Shown here: piece after piece, positions 22,401 to 34,005 of the stretch
Numbering within the stretch: the stretch's first letter is position 1
Layout: each line of letters starts with the position of its first letter
From: Heliocybe sulcata
Taxonomy: Eukaryota > Basidiomycota > Agaricomycetes > Gloeophyllales > Gloeophyllaceae
Direction of reading: 5' to 3'
Assembly (NCBI GenBank): GCA_004369045.1
Contig: ML213514.1
Coordinates: 108,596-172,595 of the forward strand
Length of the DNA stretch: 64,000 nt
The notes under the pieces: generated by a model
The model's database searches: none
Told to the model about the DNA's origin: nothing
The model's input: only the letters and a program-made list of their open reading frames with translations
Program-made: the position numbers and the translations under genes

Positions 22401-24845
22401 TGCCCAACTCAAAACTAAACTCCATCTGGTCCACACCCGTCAAATCTACCAGCCACTACGTCAGTCAATCTCACCCATCGCAGCCGAAGTGCATACCTGA
22501 TATCCTGGGCGCATAATGGTAATCATAGAACCAACTCCAGCTCGCCACCCCACTATAATAGTAGTGCATGACCCACTGCAGCCCCTCCACATATCGGTAT
22601 ATGAGCGCCTGCATCTCCTCAGGTTTATCGTACGAAATCTCCAGTTTATGCTATAAAGCCATTAGCCTTGTTCCAGTGCAATTTGGAGCCGAAGCTGCTC
22701 GGTTACGCACCCTGTAATACTCCCTCTTCCACTCATCCATTTTCTGCTTGATTCCCATCTCATACCTCGCATCAAACCCACCGTCCTCATCCGGATCCGC
22801 CACCTTCGCCTTCTCATACTTCTTCAGGACCCTGTCGACCGCCTCGTTCGCCTCCACCTCGTCCTCTTGCTCCTCCTCCTCCTCATCTTCCCACGCGTCC
22901 TCATCGTCCTCCTCCTCAAGTCCCTTCTCAGCGCCATCCGCCTCTGTACTCGCCCCGTCAGGTGTGGAGACTGGCACCGGCTCCTCCAACGCTCCAGGCA
23001 ATCGGAGCGTAACAAGATTCTCGTCCTTCTCATCATACTCATCCCAACTCAAAGACAAATGCAGATCCCCCGCCAGCTCCTCGATGAACTTCCTATCCTT
23101 CGCTGGGAAGGTATTCGGCATCTGCAATGCCGCCTGACTAATCGCATTCCTATCTGCACTGCGATATTGCAAAACGAACGCCTTGACTTTCTCAAAGATG
23201 TCCCTTTGGCCGGGCGTCAAGGCTACAGCAGGTAACCCGTATTAGAAACGCCGCGAGAAAATGATAAAACCACGAACTCTGTCCGGCACGCTTCTTCGCC
23301 ACCTCCATATTTTGCACATGCTTCGACTGCTTGCCTTTGAACCAATTGAGGTCGGCATACTCCCTCGAGAACACCTCCAACTCCCACTCCTTCATCTCGT
23401 CCAAAACAACTTGCAACCGCTTCGTATTGATCACCCCGTTCTCGTTTACATACCCGTCTGCACAAGCCGCATGAGATCTGATTGACACTTTCCATATAAT
23501 GCGATCGGTACATACCCAAAGACGGCAAAATCTTCTTGTACACCTCGAACAACCGCTCCAGCCCATTCTCATGGATATGCAAGTCAGGAAGGTTCGGCAA
23601 GAAATCATTCCCCACGAAGACAGCGAGGAGGATGAAGTCGTCAATCACTCTCTCGAGGTTGTAGTCGAACGGCAATACTGGCGCGATGTCGTGGAACTCG
23701 AGGTCCAGGTATTCTCGCATGAGGGTTAGATGCAGCAAATAAAAGTTCCTCGCCTCCAGACTGCGCATACATCGTCAACCAAACGAATCCCAGACGCAAC
23801 TAGCAGACTGTGACTTACCTGTCATTCCCCTTGCTCTTCCTCGCAGGTCCGAACTTCACCTCCTCTCGTAACAAACAGAAGTGCGGGTCGTGGCTCAACA
23901 GCCCCAACATGATCAAGTCCGCGTCGAGTCCGTACAAGCAATGCCGTACGTTGGGGTTGTAATCGGGCTGAGCGCGTGACAGCCGGATGTACTCCATGAT
24001 CTTGTGCTCTCCTTCCCCGGGAACGTCGTGTCCAGAGAACACCACCTGAATGTTCTGCCAGTTCGAGTCCTCGGTAATCTTCTTGTTGATAAAGTACCGC
24101 ATCTGCGCGGACAGCTTCGCCATAAACACAGTCCCTGCAGAGCCTCCATGCAGTCTCAAGCAGCGGGAGAGCAGTGTGACACTCACCTGGCGTAATGCAG
24201 TTACTGTCAAACGCCTTCTCGTCCGGCAACTTCTCTCCTCTTCTCTCCGCTTTTTCTCGCACCTCCCTCGCCTCCTTCGCCGTTCTGAACCGTCGACTCC
24301 GCTGCTGGTTCATCTTCGCTCGCGGCGCTACACCGTCCACAGCCATGAAGAACAGCTTCTTCGGCTTTATCTTTGAGAATAGATGTTCGACATAGGCAAA
24401 TATCGACGTAAATATCTGTTCTTCGGTCAGTCGAAAATGGGCATCCTCGTCATTCGGATGTGAGCCTGGCCACTTTTCAGTTTAATACTAGGTAGAGGCA
24501 TGAAGTTTCACGAACAATTATGGATAATCCCGTTAAAGTCGAGGTAGAGGTTGTCTGCGAAACTTGTTAGAGCGATGCGACCGTACGAAGAAGGGGCCAT
24601 ACCAAACTCGGGAATCTTGTTCTCCTCAACGAGTTGGGAGGTCAAGGGGTAGCGCTCACTTTTCATCCGTTAGTTTAGTCCTGGCATACAAACACAAACT
24701 CACGAGATGTAGCGGAAGAACTGGAACCATCCAGGTTAGTTTGACTTATGTCTTACAAGCATACGTTGCGACAGACCTTAGGGATACCTGCGCTCCATTG
24801 TCAGTAAGCTCTCTTCCTTCTCTGCATGCGAACATACTCACCCAT
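19455..24845 (-). CDS. XRN1: 5'-3' exoribonuclease XRN1
   Basis: Main cytoplasmic 5'-3' mRNA decay nuclease, roughly 1,400 residues. The N-terminus is pieced from tiny exons: 24842-24845, 24777-24787, 24704-24720, 24603-24658 and 24516-24554, giving MGIPKFFRYISERYPL and DNLYLDFNGIIHNCSHPNDE. Then come FFMAVDGVAPRAKMNQQRSR, VVFSGHDVPGEGEHKIMEYI, CLYGLDADLIMLGLL and FVGNDFLPNLPDLHI, which hold the conserved acidic residues of the active site. The middle has the XRN1-specific GLQWVMHYYYSGVASWSW region and an acidic linker. The C-terminus is an RGG/GRG-rich tail (19455-19820), unusually long in Gly-Arg repeats. All junctions I checked stay in frame, so the gene looks intact. It lies upstream of ARP10 on the same strand. 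Confidence 0.95.
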
Positions 24846-26453
24846 AGCGACAGTCCAGCAGGTAAGAGGGTAGTGGTAAAGGCGTGTAGAGCGAACTCGT
24901 TGCACACATCATCCCCGGGTGGCGGAAGACGGAACAGGTACACGTGGAGGCCACGCGAGAGCGGATCATTGCCGGCACGCTTTGACTTAGTCTTGAGCTC
25001 AACGGCCTACGATCCCAAGCGCACCCAATCCATTACAGCTTGAGCTTGGGCACCCAAGCAACGACAGCAGATATTTACAAGTAGGTCTCTCTCATAGCTT
25101 GCGTCATCTGCTGTATCCTGGTCATCGATGCCACTCTTTGCCAGTTCATTAGTTAACTGCACGCGACCTAAACACGGGTATTGTCACCGACGAAGATACA
25201 GTAAAATGCGGTCTCGGGACGCGTCCACAGGGAGCTTTGTGTCCAGCCAGGCGGCAGATCTTTGACGAGATCCTATCTCCAAATATTTTTCGCAGAATTT
25301 CTCAACGCGTTGGCAACATGAAAGTACCAGCCGTCCTTGAAGATACTGTATTCGAGAACCGGAGTCTCCGATTATCCACCTTGGCGAGTATTCAAACTCG
25401 TTGGTGAGCGTGAAGAACAGCAAATCACGAGGCCGGGCAGCTTCCCAGCGTCCCCACTTTACGTCCCCGCCTTGCTTTCCGTCTTTCTTCGAGACCGACT
25501 TCTCAGATCCAGAGCACCATTTTATCTTGACCGATGCTCCACATGGAAGCCTCACAGAATACCTCTGCACCTCGTTTTGGCTATGCGCGGGTGGACGGTA
25601 CCTCTGAAGAGACTGTCTCTGTTCCGGCTGTAGCCACACTGAAAGTGCTCAAGGGCAACATGACCTACTCTATCCCGCACGCTATTTATATGCATGCGGG
25701 GAAGACGTCGTCCTTCGCTGGTCTATATCAACCATGGAAGCCTATGGAGCGCCTAGGGCCTACCTACCTCCGGCCCAACTTCGCGTCTCCTGATGCACGA
25801 CTGCCTCCGAGGCTTCGAGCATTGGATAGTACCCTCATCTGCGGTTATCCACCTCTATCTACTGGAACAAGTCCACACACGCCCCCATCGATGGGTGTAT
25901 TTGGCGCAGCGTTTACTGCATCCCGGCCAGGATTGTGGCGTTTGCCTGTGAGCATCCTGATGGAGCCGTCCCGAAGAACTTAGATTGGGACTGAATAGAA
26001 TGCGATTAGCATCGCTTCTGGGCATCCCGCCAAGCTTACTGAATCAGAAAGGCTAATTCATCCGTCCTTTTCGTATTCGTGCTGGTACACTTCCCCGCAA
26101 CAGAAAAGGGTAGGATATACGGGCGATGTGGACAGTGGGGCGCCATGGCGGTTTACCAGGGTAACGGCCCTGCATATTGCAAGGGCTAGACTTATCGACG
26201 GCGAACTGGCTTGCTATCTTCGTTTATCGATGTAATAGAGTGGCCGAGCTCAGTGCATCGATGAAGAAGACGAGCTGGATTTGATTGCAAGCAAACGATC
26301 AGTGGTCGGATGACGCCAGATTGTCGGATCAAGATCCGTACTCCGCGTCTCTCCGGACTATAGCCATTATAAGGACATAGCCGCACACTAACACTCTTTC
26401 CACCTTACACCTCACCGTCCTTTATCTCTACTGTATAAATCAGTCTTGACAAT
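24846..26453. other. Region between XRN1 and FKBP12 with ambiguous coding patch
   Basis: From about 25184 to 25983 both strands show protein-like frames: plus 25534-25983 (149 residues, MLHMEASQNTSAPRFGYARV) and minus 25184-25639 (containing DLPPGW near its C-terminal side in another frame). No family is recognised and I could not build a consistent spliced model on either strand, so I do not call a gene. The rest, including 26000-26450, is presumably promoter DNA for FKBP12 and XRN1. Confidence 0.4.
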
Positions 26454-27064
26454 ATGGTACGCCCCCTCTCTCGATGCTGCTGATGGCGCCTGACTGCTAT
26501 CGACCAGGGTGTAACGGTTGAGCGGATTTCCCCCGGTGATGGTGCCAAGTTCCCTCAGCGAGGCGGTCAGTACAGTTGCTGCTCGCTCATCGTCTCCGCT
26601 AATCATCGAGTGTGCTAGACCGGGTGAAGATTCACTACGTCGGTACCCTGATGGACGGGAAGAAGTTCGACTCGAGCCGCGACCGGTGAGCATCGCCCGT
26701 CCCTCTGAGTGCGTCGTTCTGTATTGACCGCTGGCATGTGCCCGCCTAGTGGTGCGCCTTTCGAGACCGAGATCGGTGTCGGCAAGGTGATCAAGGGTTG
26801 GGACGAAGGTAGGCTTTCTCAGTCGCTGTTATCTGCTCATCAGTCGATAATCGATACGATCAGGTGTCCCTCAATTGTCGGTCGGCGAGAAGGCGATCTT
26901 GACTTGCACACCTGATTTTGTACGTCTGCCGGTCCTATCATCTCTCGCCGACTATTTACGAGGTTCGATCCTGGGCGTAGGCTTACGGCGCGCGTGGTTT
27001 CCCTCCTGTCATCCCGCCAAATTCGACGCTAAAGTTCGAGGTGGAACTTTTGAGCATCAACTGA
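26454..27064 (+). CDS. FPR1: FKBP12-type peptidyl-prolyl isomerase (rapamycin/FK506-binding)
   Basis: Small cytosolic prolyl isomerase and receptor of FK506 and rapamycin. Six exons: 26454-26456 (the ATG only), 26508-26565, 26619-26685, 26750-26808, 26864-26919 and 26981-27064, coding 108 residues, the canonical FKBP12 length. The spliced protein reads MGVTVERISPGDGAKFPQRG, VKIHYVGTLMDGKKFDSSRD, FETEIGVGKVIKGWDEGVPQ, LSVGEKAILTCTPDFAYGAR, FPPVIPPNSTLKFEVELLS. The drug/substrate pocket residues are all present: Tyr in IHYVG, Phe and Asp in KKFDSS, the V-I pair and Trp in KVIKGWDEG, and Tyr and Phe in DFAYG and FEVELL. The start codon stands alone before the first intron. No frame problems. Confidence 0.97.
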
Positions 27065-30000
27065 TCAGCAGCACGGTGACTAGCGCGTCTTGTACGTTGC
27101 ATGTTGTGGACTCCATGGCCAGCTTTTGTCTCTAGTGTTCTGTAATACTGCACGTCTTGTACATTTCTTACCAAGTCTCTTCTGAGATAGAGCCAATGAT
27201 GCGGACCGGATATGGTAGTCATTTAGACTGCTTAATCGAGAAGACAATCGGCCAGGTCTAATCTTGTCTAATCTCTCCATCAATCTGGTCCAGGTCGGCC
27301 CATTTCCAATCCGTCCGAAATCTGATAAAACGCAAAAGTCCATATCTCTAGTCGCGGTCCACGCAGTCCATGGCCAGACCAGCTATAAATTATGCCCGGC
27401 AAAAAAAGTAGTCAGTACATTCTTAGGAGCATGTCCAGACGCGGGTTTATATAGTACCGAGCATTCTACTTGTCGACCGTCTGAAGAAAACGAAAGAATG
27501 CTTTGCAAGGCCCAGCCAGTACTAATACCCTTCTCTCCAGCTCAATCTCCCCTTATCTCACAGGATTTGGGATGCCCTGTGTTCTTACTTCCGTATCGAT
27601 GAAGAAGCTGCCCATGCTCTCAGCACATTGTTCTGTTCCGGACAGGACTTCGTGCTCTCAGGATACCATGCTGCTATTGGATGTACATACATAACCTTGA
27701 AACTAGAGATACTTCCTCACCTTCGGCCGGAAACTTTCTGTTTCGCTTCTCAATCTAGATTGCTGACCGCTATCTTCAAACTAACTTCGCATCTTTGAGC
27801 TGAGAATAACGGAGCTCTACGTGAAGGCTTTGAGTAACTGTAGATTTCACGCTATCAGTATTGATTTGTGTGCCACAGCTTCCAGCCGAGAATCGCAGCT
27901 CGACTATGTGTCCTCAGAGCCTTAATTCGCGATAGTCGGGATATGTATATGAATACTGGCTCATTTGCTACAGTACTATCAGGAAAGTGCAATAGAGTCG
28001 GCCACTTTTGATCTTCTACCAGATGCGTGGCAATCTTTTTGATTTTGTCCCATTTTTGGAAGACCGCACGGTTCTGTGACAGGTCACAGCGTGGCGTGCA
28101 TCGATCACGTGACCATGTGGCCAGCCACCCGAAGAGGATATCTGCCAGCGCGGTCCTGCCAGACCTGAGAGAGACAAGCACTTACAGCTGGACCTAGCAC
28201 AGATTGCAACGGCCCAGGCATTTTGTCCGCAGCTGTTACTATTGAAGCGATTACTATACCCCGCACAGGCCGCACCCAGCTTGCGTAGGTCCGCCGCTTG
28301 TTGAGGTGCAGCCTGGCAAGACAGCCTGTCTCTCGACCGCGTCAAGGGATCTTCGTCTCCGCCTGATGTAGATTCTGAGACAAATAAGCTCGGACAGCGG
28401 TCCTTGGGTACTCAGTAACAACATCATGATAGCGCTGGAAATCTACTCACCAGGGTCGTAGCACCTGGGAAGATCGTGTAGGCTGAACTTGCCTTCTACC
28501 TGTATCTAATTGAGATATTCAAGACTTCCTTGACTCCGGCCTCAATATTCACGCTGTTTACTACAGGTATGTATTCCATTATCATGCCGCAGCCTTCGTA
28601 CTTCGGAACTAGCAAAGGGTGTTAGCGGCGACCGTTGTTCGTTGGGTTGGTCGTTAAGAAGTTCATATTGAGGGTGCTGGCTTTCGTCTCTGTTCGATAT
28701 AGTGCGTTAGCGGTCGTCAAGGCGCGGCAGCGGTAGGCGAGGACGACTTGCGGAGAGGCCATCCGCGTCAGCAGCCGAGCCCTAACGAAGAGAGCAGAAG
28801 AGATCACGAGAAGGATGAATAGTAGGCGGCGACATGAGTCAAACGGCATCATGAGACGGCAGCAGGAAGCTGAAGTGGAGGCACGCGGGGTCCGGAGCCT
28901 ACATCCTCCAGCGGCTCCTCTCCACGTACGCGCATGAGCAGGAGAATCTTGCCCGTGATATGCGGGAGGCTCAGGAGGCGATCAGCCCACTGGTGCCCGC
29001 ATTCCCGTTGAGACGGATGATTTAGCAAGCACAGAGTCGCCTGAGGCCTGAATATCGATTTACCGCGGTCGTTCCAATCTTCCAGACATTCCTCTTTGGA
29101 CTTGACTGCAGCGTCGTCGATGCCCTTTGCACCTGTCGGATAACTCTAGCAGCGTCCGAACCGTCCTGGCTGTAGAGCTGAAGTAGACCCTGCGCGGCGA
29201 CAGAGCCGATACAAGCTGGTGAAATGCGGAGGCAAAGGAGGCACGCTGTTTGCGTCGTTCGACTTACGAAAATGGGTCAGATCTGCGATTTACTTCCGGT
29301 GGGTCCCTATGTCGCTGAAAAATACTAGAAGTGCTGGATTCAATGTCTTTAACACCACGGCAAGAGCAGCCGGGTTGGCTTACGGATATCTCATCTGTAA
29401 CCCAAGTCTTGCGGAGGCAACGATACGACGGAAGCGAGCTGCGTGACTTCTTGTGACAGCTGCGCGAAGGCTCCTATGATTACCAGGTTAATTGCTTATT
29501 TCCTGAAGACAATCATAGACAACGAAAATATAGGATCTGCAAGCCGGAAACGTATGGACGTGATACATACCGAGCTCCATGAAGAGGCCAAGGGCGGGTA
29601 AGGCCCAAGGTCACATGGTCCCCATTGTGGAGCCGACAAGCAATTATACTGCCTGCTAAGCATCAGAACGTTGCCCCTGTTAGTCTGCGTCGTCGGGTGG
29701 CAGGATCGATTTTGCTGTCGAAGGAAGTAAAAGAACAGATGCAGGCTCTCAATACACTCTGCGTAGCCATATCGGTTGACTGCGTCGGAGAGCAATGGGA
29801 TTGAAGCTCGAATACAGAGCAGCTTCATCGCGGAAGTTACCCTTAGGAAATGCTGTACTTAGGCACAAGTAGTTCACACTTGGAGCCCGAAAGGATCACC
29901 AGTCATAGAGGAAGCCTGCGCAAATTGTGTTCAACTCTGCCTCCAGGAATTCCAACGCACACTGTCAAGCCTAGCCTGGACCAAGCTTCGAGTGCGTCTG

Positions 30001-30501
30001 AGCTGGTACACAGATGGGACGGAGAACGCGCACCAAGATCGCCAGACATGACTGTATGTGGCGGGAGCACAGCCACCACGCCGACTTCTGACCGCTCCTT
30101 CCTGGCCATTGTTACTCAGACTTGCTCCGGCCGCACTGTTTTCAGCATATAGGGCACTTGCAGAGCTCTCTTTTACTTATCGCGCATGTGCATAGGAAGA
30201 GGCCTTCTGCTGCATCAAGTACGAAAGCCATCTAATTGTGTCCGGCCTATCAAGTTATATAACGTACGTCCTCTGCGAGACCTGTCGCCCGAGCGGCCTT
30301 CCGCTCGGTCCCTCTACAGTACTCACGGACACGATATGGCAACCCTGTCCGAGGAATACCCAGCTGTGGGCAAAATACCACTTGGGGCCAACCATCTCCC
30401 GCCAGTCGCGCAATATCCTATCGCAATCGCGTCCTCCAGATATGCCTTGCGCCATACGCGCTTCGATTAGCGCCATGCTTTGTACGCCTGCAAAGGGACG
30501 C
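27065..30501. other. Gene-poor stretch, nothing recognised
   Basis: About 3.4 kb between FKBP12 and the dioxygenase promoter. Several frames of 60-110 codons exist on both strands, but none carries a known motif or joins to another by plausible introns. One minus-strand frame (28622-28852) starts with a hydrophobic stretch (LLFILLVISSALFV), too little to call a secreted protein. Confidence 0.5.
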
Positions 30502-30508
30502 TATATAA
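30502..30508 (+). promoter_or_regulatory. TATA box upstream of the TauD-type dioxygenase
   Basis: TATATAA lies about 47 bp before the ATG at 30555, in otherwise GC-rich DNA. Its sequence and spacing fit a core promoter element; function is inferred. Confidence 0.5.
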
Positions 30509-30554
30509 GCGTCTTTGTACATAGCCGAGGTATACAAGCTGAACTGAGATCAAC

Positions 30555-32167
30555 ATGGCTCCCGTCGCGACGAACGAGTCCGCGCCGGTTAGAGACGCAG
30601 CGGCGAGCTTAAAAGCCGCGAAGAAGGAGGAGGCGGAAGAGAAGATCTTCAATCCGTTTTACTCGCCGGCGATTGCGGATGACGGCGACACGAGTTACAA
30701 GTACGCAAAGTACAAGGTGCGCGGTTCTTTGGTGGGCAGGCAGAGGCGAGCGCTGATGCATAGTAATATAGCCTGTGTTCCGCGACGTCAAGTGGGAGCC
30801 GCTGACCAACGTCGAGGTGGTCGAGCGCGGGCTGTTTGCGGACCCGGACAAGCGGGCGTTGTTGTCCGCGGCTGCGAAAGTGAAGCACTTGACGCCGGCT
30901 ATCGGGACTGAGATCGACGGGGTCGACCTGAGGCAACTGTCGGACGTCCAGAAGGACGAGCTGTACGTCTGCATTGTTCACGTGATATGGGACAGTGGAT
31001 GCTTAAGTGTATGCGAAGTGCGCTTCTCATCGCTGAGCGCGGTGTTGTTTGTAAGTACGGTACAGAGGCTGCGAGAGGAGAGGCATCTAACAGTTTCGCG
31101 CACAGTCTTCCGGGACCAGGAGATCGATATCCACGAACAGCTCTCGCTTGCCGCCCACTGGGGACCATTGCACAAACACGCCACTACCCCGGTTCCTAAA
31201 GAACCGGGCTTGGAGACTGTTCACGGTACGTCCTCACGACCCGATGCCCTTCACGATACTCACAATCTGTCACCGCCACAGTCGTGTACAACGACCACAG
31301 CCGTCGGCCCGACCCCAGCGCCTTTTCAAAGCTGGAGCTCTGGCACTCGGACGTGTCGTACGAGCTCCAGCCTCCCGCTGCAACTTCCCTGAAGCTGTAC
31401 ACCGGACCCGAGTACGGCGGCGATACGCTCTGGAGCTCCGGGTGCGTCGTCGTGCATACAGCCGTTTTGACAATCGCGGCTTGACGATGCGACAGATACG
31501 CGCTGTATTCGTTCTTGAGTCCGGGTATGCAGAAGTATCTGGAGGGCTTGACGGCTCTGCATAGTGCGGTGGCCCAGGCGGAGGGCGCAAAGGCAGCTGG
31601 GCTCCCTGTTCGTCGCGACCCTATCGAGACTGTGCACCCTGTCGTTCGGGTCCACCCGGCCACAGGCTGGAAGAGCGTGTACGTTAACCCAGGTGCGTCG
31701 CGGCATGCATGCCTATACTACTCGCTCCTAACGCCCTAGAACGCAGGTTTCACTCGCCGCATTCTGGGCGTGCCAAAGTCAGAGTCGGACTTTATCCTCG
31801 ACTTCCTTTTCCGCCAGCTCAGCGAGAACGTCGATTTCCAAGTGCGGTTCAAGTGGGAGCCGAATTCGATCGCCATTTGGGATAACCGAGTGCGTTTTGT
31901 GTTTCATTCAAATTGGGTGTGAAGGGGTGCTTATAGACTCGGATCAAGGTGGTGACGCACTCGGCGACGTTCGACTTTTGGCCGGCGACGCGGCATGCGC
32001 TGAGGGCGACGCCCCATGGGGAGGTGCCGTTGTCCGTGGAGGCGTACGAGCGGGAGACGGGCAGGGTGGCGAGGGATAGGCAGGTGGAGATGTGGAGGCA
32101 GCAGGGGATCGAGGATCCGCGGCAGAAGGGCGCTGCGAAGGCCCGGCCCCGCGGGTACAACGATTAG
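30555..32167 (+). CDS. TauD/TfdA-type Fe(II)/2-oxoglutarate dioxygenase
   Basis: Non-heme iron oxygenase that uses 2-oxoglutarate and oxygen to hydroxylate a substrate; fungal relatives release sulfite from sulfonates such as taurine (JLP1 type) or act on related acids. Starts MAPVATNESAPV at 30555; exon 1 ends at 30716 and exon 2 starts at 30772, with several more short introns. Motifs: HLTPAIGTEIDGVDLRQLSD, ALLIAERGVVFFRDQEID, the iron ligands His and Asp in LELWHSDVSYELQPP, the substrate region KLYTGPEYGGDTLW, and the distal His with the 2-oxoglutarate Arg in VVTHSATFDFWPATRHALR. The C-terminus ends ARPRGYND. All metal- and cosubstrate-binding residues are present. The exact substrate cannot be read from the sequence. 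A TATA box precedes it. Confidence 0.92.
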
Positions 32168-34005
32168 ACTCTGCGCGGACCCTTGCCTCTTAAACACCGA
32201 TCAAATGTACGCGGTGGTGATAGTATGGTGTCCCAATCGCATCTTCAAGCTTCACAATCTGCCGGGTTGGTGCGAGATATGGGTATTCGGATCATGGGCA
32301 AGATCATTCATTTGAGATGGTGTTTATAGACTTGGACTGGCGTTCTCCGTAGGGGATCTCGCTGCCAAGCGTATGGCTGGATAGGTACGTAGATCTCCGG
32401 GACCGTGTGCTGTTACCCAGGAACAAGGAATTAAGCGATAGTATATTTACACATCCGTTATGTGACGTTCCCGTCTCTGCTGCTTGCCATTCTACCGGCG
32501 GAGGATGGGTTGCTAGGATAGAGACAGGCGTGGCTCCAATATACGTCACTTGCGTCTACTGCAGGCTGCGGGCAGCTATGCCCCGAGAGCCTTTGTTCGG
32601 GATGAAAACCAAGCCAGATGCGGAAACAGGATGCGACGATCAAGCTATAGCTGACTGTTCCGTGAACCTAGTGATCATCAGCACCAGGTGTGCCCACTGG
32701 ATCTTGAAATGGGTCAGTCTTCGACGGCATCATCACAAGTGACCATGGCAATCTCCAGTGCAGAAGGAGCTAGAAGGAGCGGTGCCGCGACGAGGGCACA
32801 CGTGTGCTCCCAGACCACGGTTCTGGGGCTTTATACTCAATCTCGCAGCTGGAGACGTGGGTGCACGTCGAATGGGTGAAATGGAATGCCGGTGATCTAT
32901 GAATGAATGCTTCGCGTGGGAGCTCTGGACGATGGATGGATGAGATATCCCCTTGGATGGGATCTCGAGGATTGAAGGATCGCGGGTTTCATGATAGATG
33001 TGGTTTCAAAGTTTGTAGTTTGCGTGCACGAACGGTGAGGCGACTATGACATGATCTCCGGAGACCAAACGGGCCTAGCGCTGTGAATCGTTTTGCCGGT
33101 GAAGTCAATGCCCGATAAGTATGGACGTTTGTTAATACGCACTAGTGGCCTGTCCTCAGGGTCGACTTGGCGCGCTACAAACGAAGTGGATTCATATTGT
33201 CGATATCATGTTTCTAGTCAGCTACGAGATGCTCACTCACACGCGATGATACGGTGCCTGGCGGAGTCCTGATCGCGATAGGATCTGATTCGACTTAAGT
33301 GGAGAAACCCGACAGAGTTGCTGAGATATTTCACGTAAATCAATTAGAGCCACTATTGACCTCAGTTGTCTGTTAAGCCTCCCGCGAATGACGGGCGGCG
33401 AGAGGATAGAGCAGAATGGATACCTTAATGTGGACCGAGGGCTGTGGCGCAGCAGCAGTAAAGGCCGATTACGTGGACTGCGAATACGGATCTCATGTTA
33501 TCGGGAATAAGATTTCCGAATCACCGATTGCGAAGATTGTCCTCCGCGTAAGATCTGACTGGGTTTCATGCAATGCGACGGAACTAGATGTGTATACCAT
33601 GCCAATAACATAGGGCCAGTACCGCACACAGGGTGCAAATGAGTGTGCGGGCCCTGCGAAAAAATAATGAATGGGGCTAGGTGGTGAAACGCGAGGCGGA
33701 AATCGCCGGAGTGGCCGATGAATCGTTCGATAGCTTCCATAACGGTCAGATTGAATCTCCGATGGAAATCTCAGCCCCTTTCTACCGTTGCGCCATCGCG
33801 TCCTCCTTTATTACTTTGACGACCGTCCAATCCTCCGAGCGCTCGCAGCTGCACTGCAACGACCCTCGCCGTCGTTCCCGACAGCGGCGACGGCCTTACC
33901 ACCACCACGTACGTGACGTCGGCAGGCCCGTTTTCTGATCTCGATCCGCTTCATCGGGCGATAAAATATCAGATTCCAGGTTGACGTTATTGTCCTCAGA
34001 TTCGA
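32168..34005. other. Intergenic, promoter side of the GATA factor
   Basis: 1.8 kb with no recognisable gene. The end, near 33990, has a splice-acceptor-like TTGTCCTCAG just before the GATA-factor ATG, so a 5'-UTR exon or intron may lie in this stretch. Long upstream regions are common for fungal developmental regulators. Confidence 0.5.

Noticed and set aside
26960-26980. tRNA T-loop-like GGTTCGATCC near the end of an FKBP12 intron
   Set aside because: No acceptor stem, anticodon arm or D-arm can be placed around it; it is intron sequence.
28622-28852. Small secreted protein (hydrophobic N-terminus)
   Set aside because: Only 76 residues, no intron support, no conserved feature after the hydrophobic part; the hydrophobic stretch may be chance.
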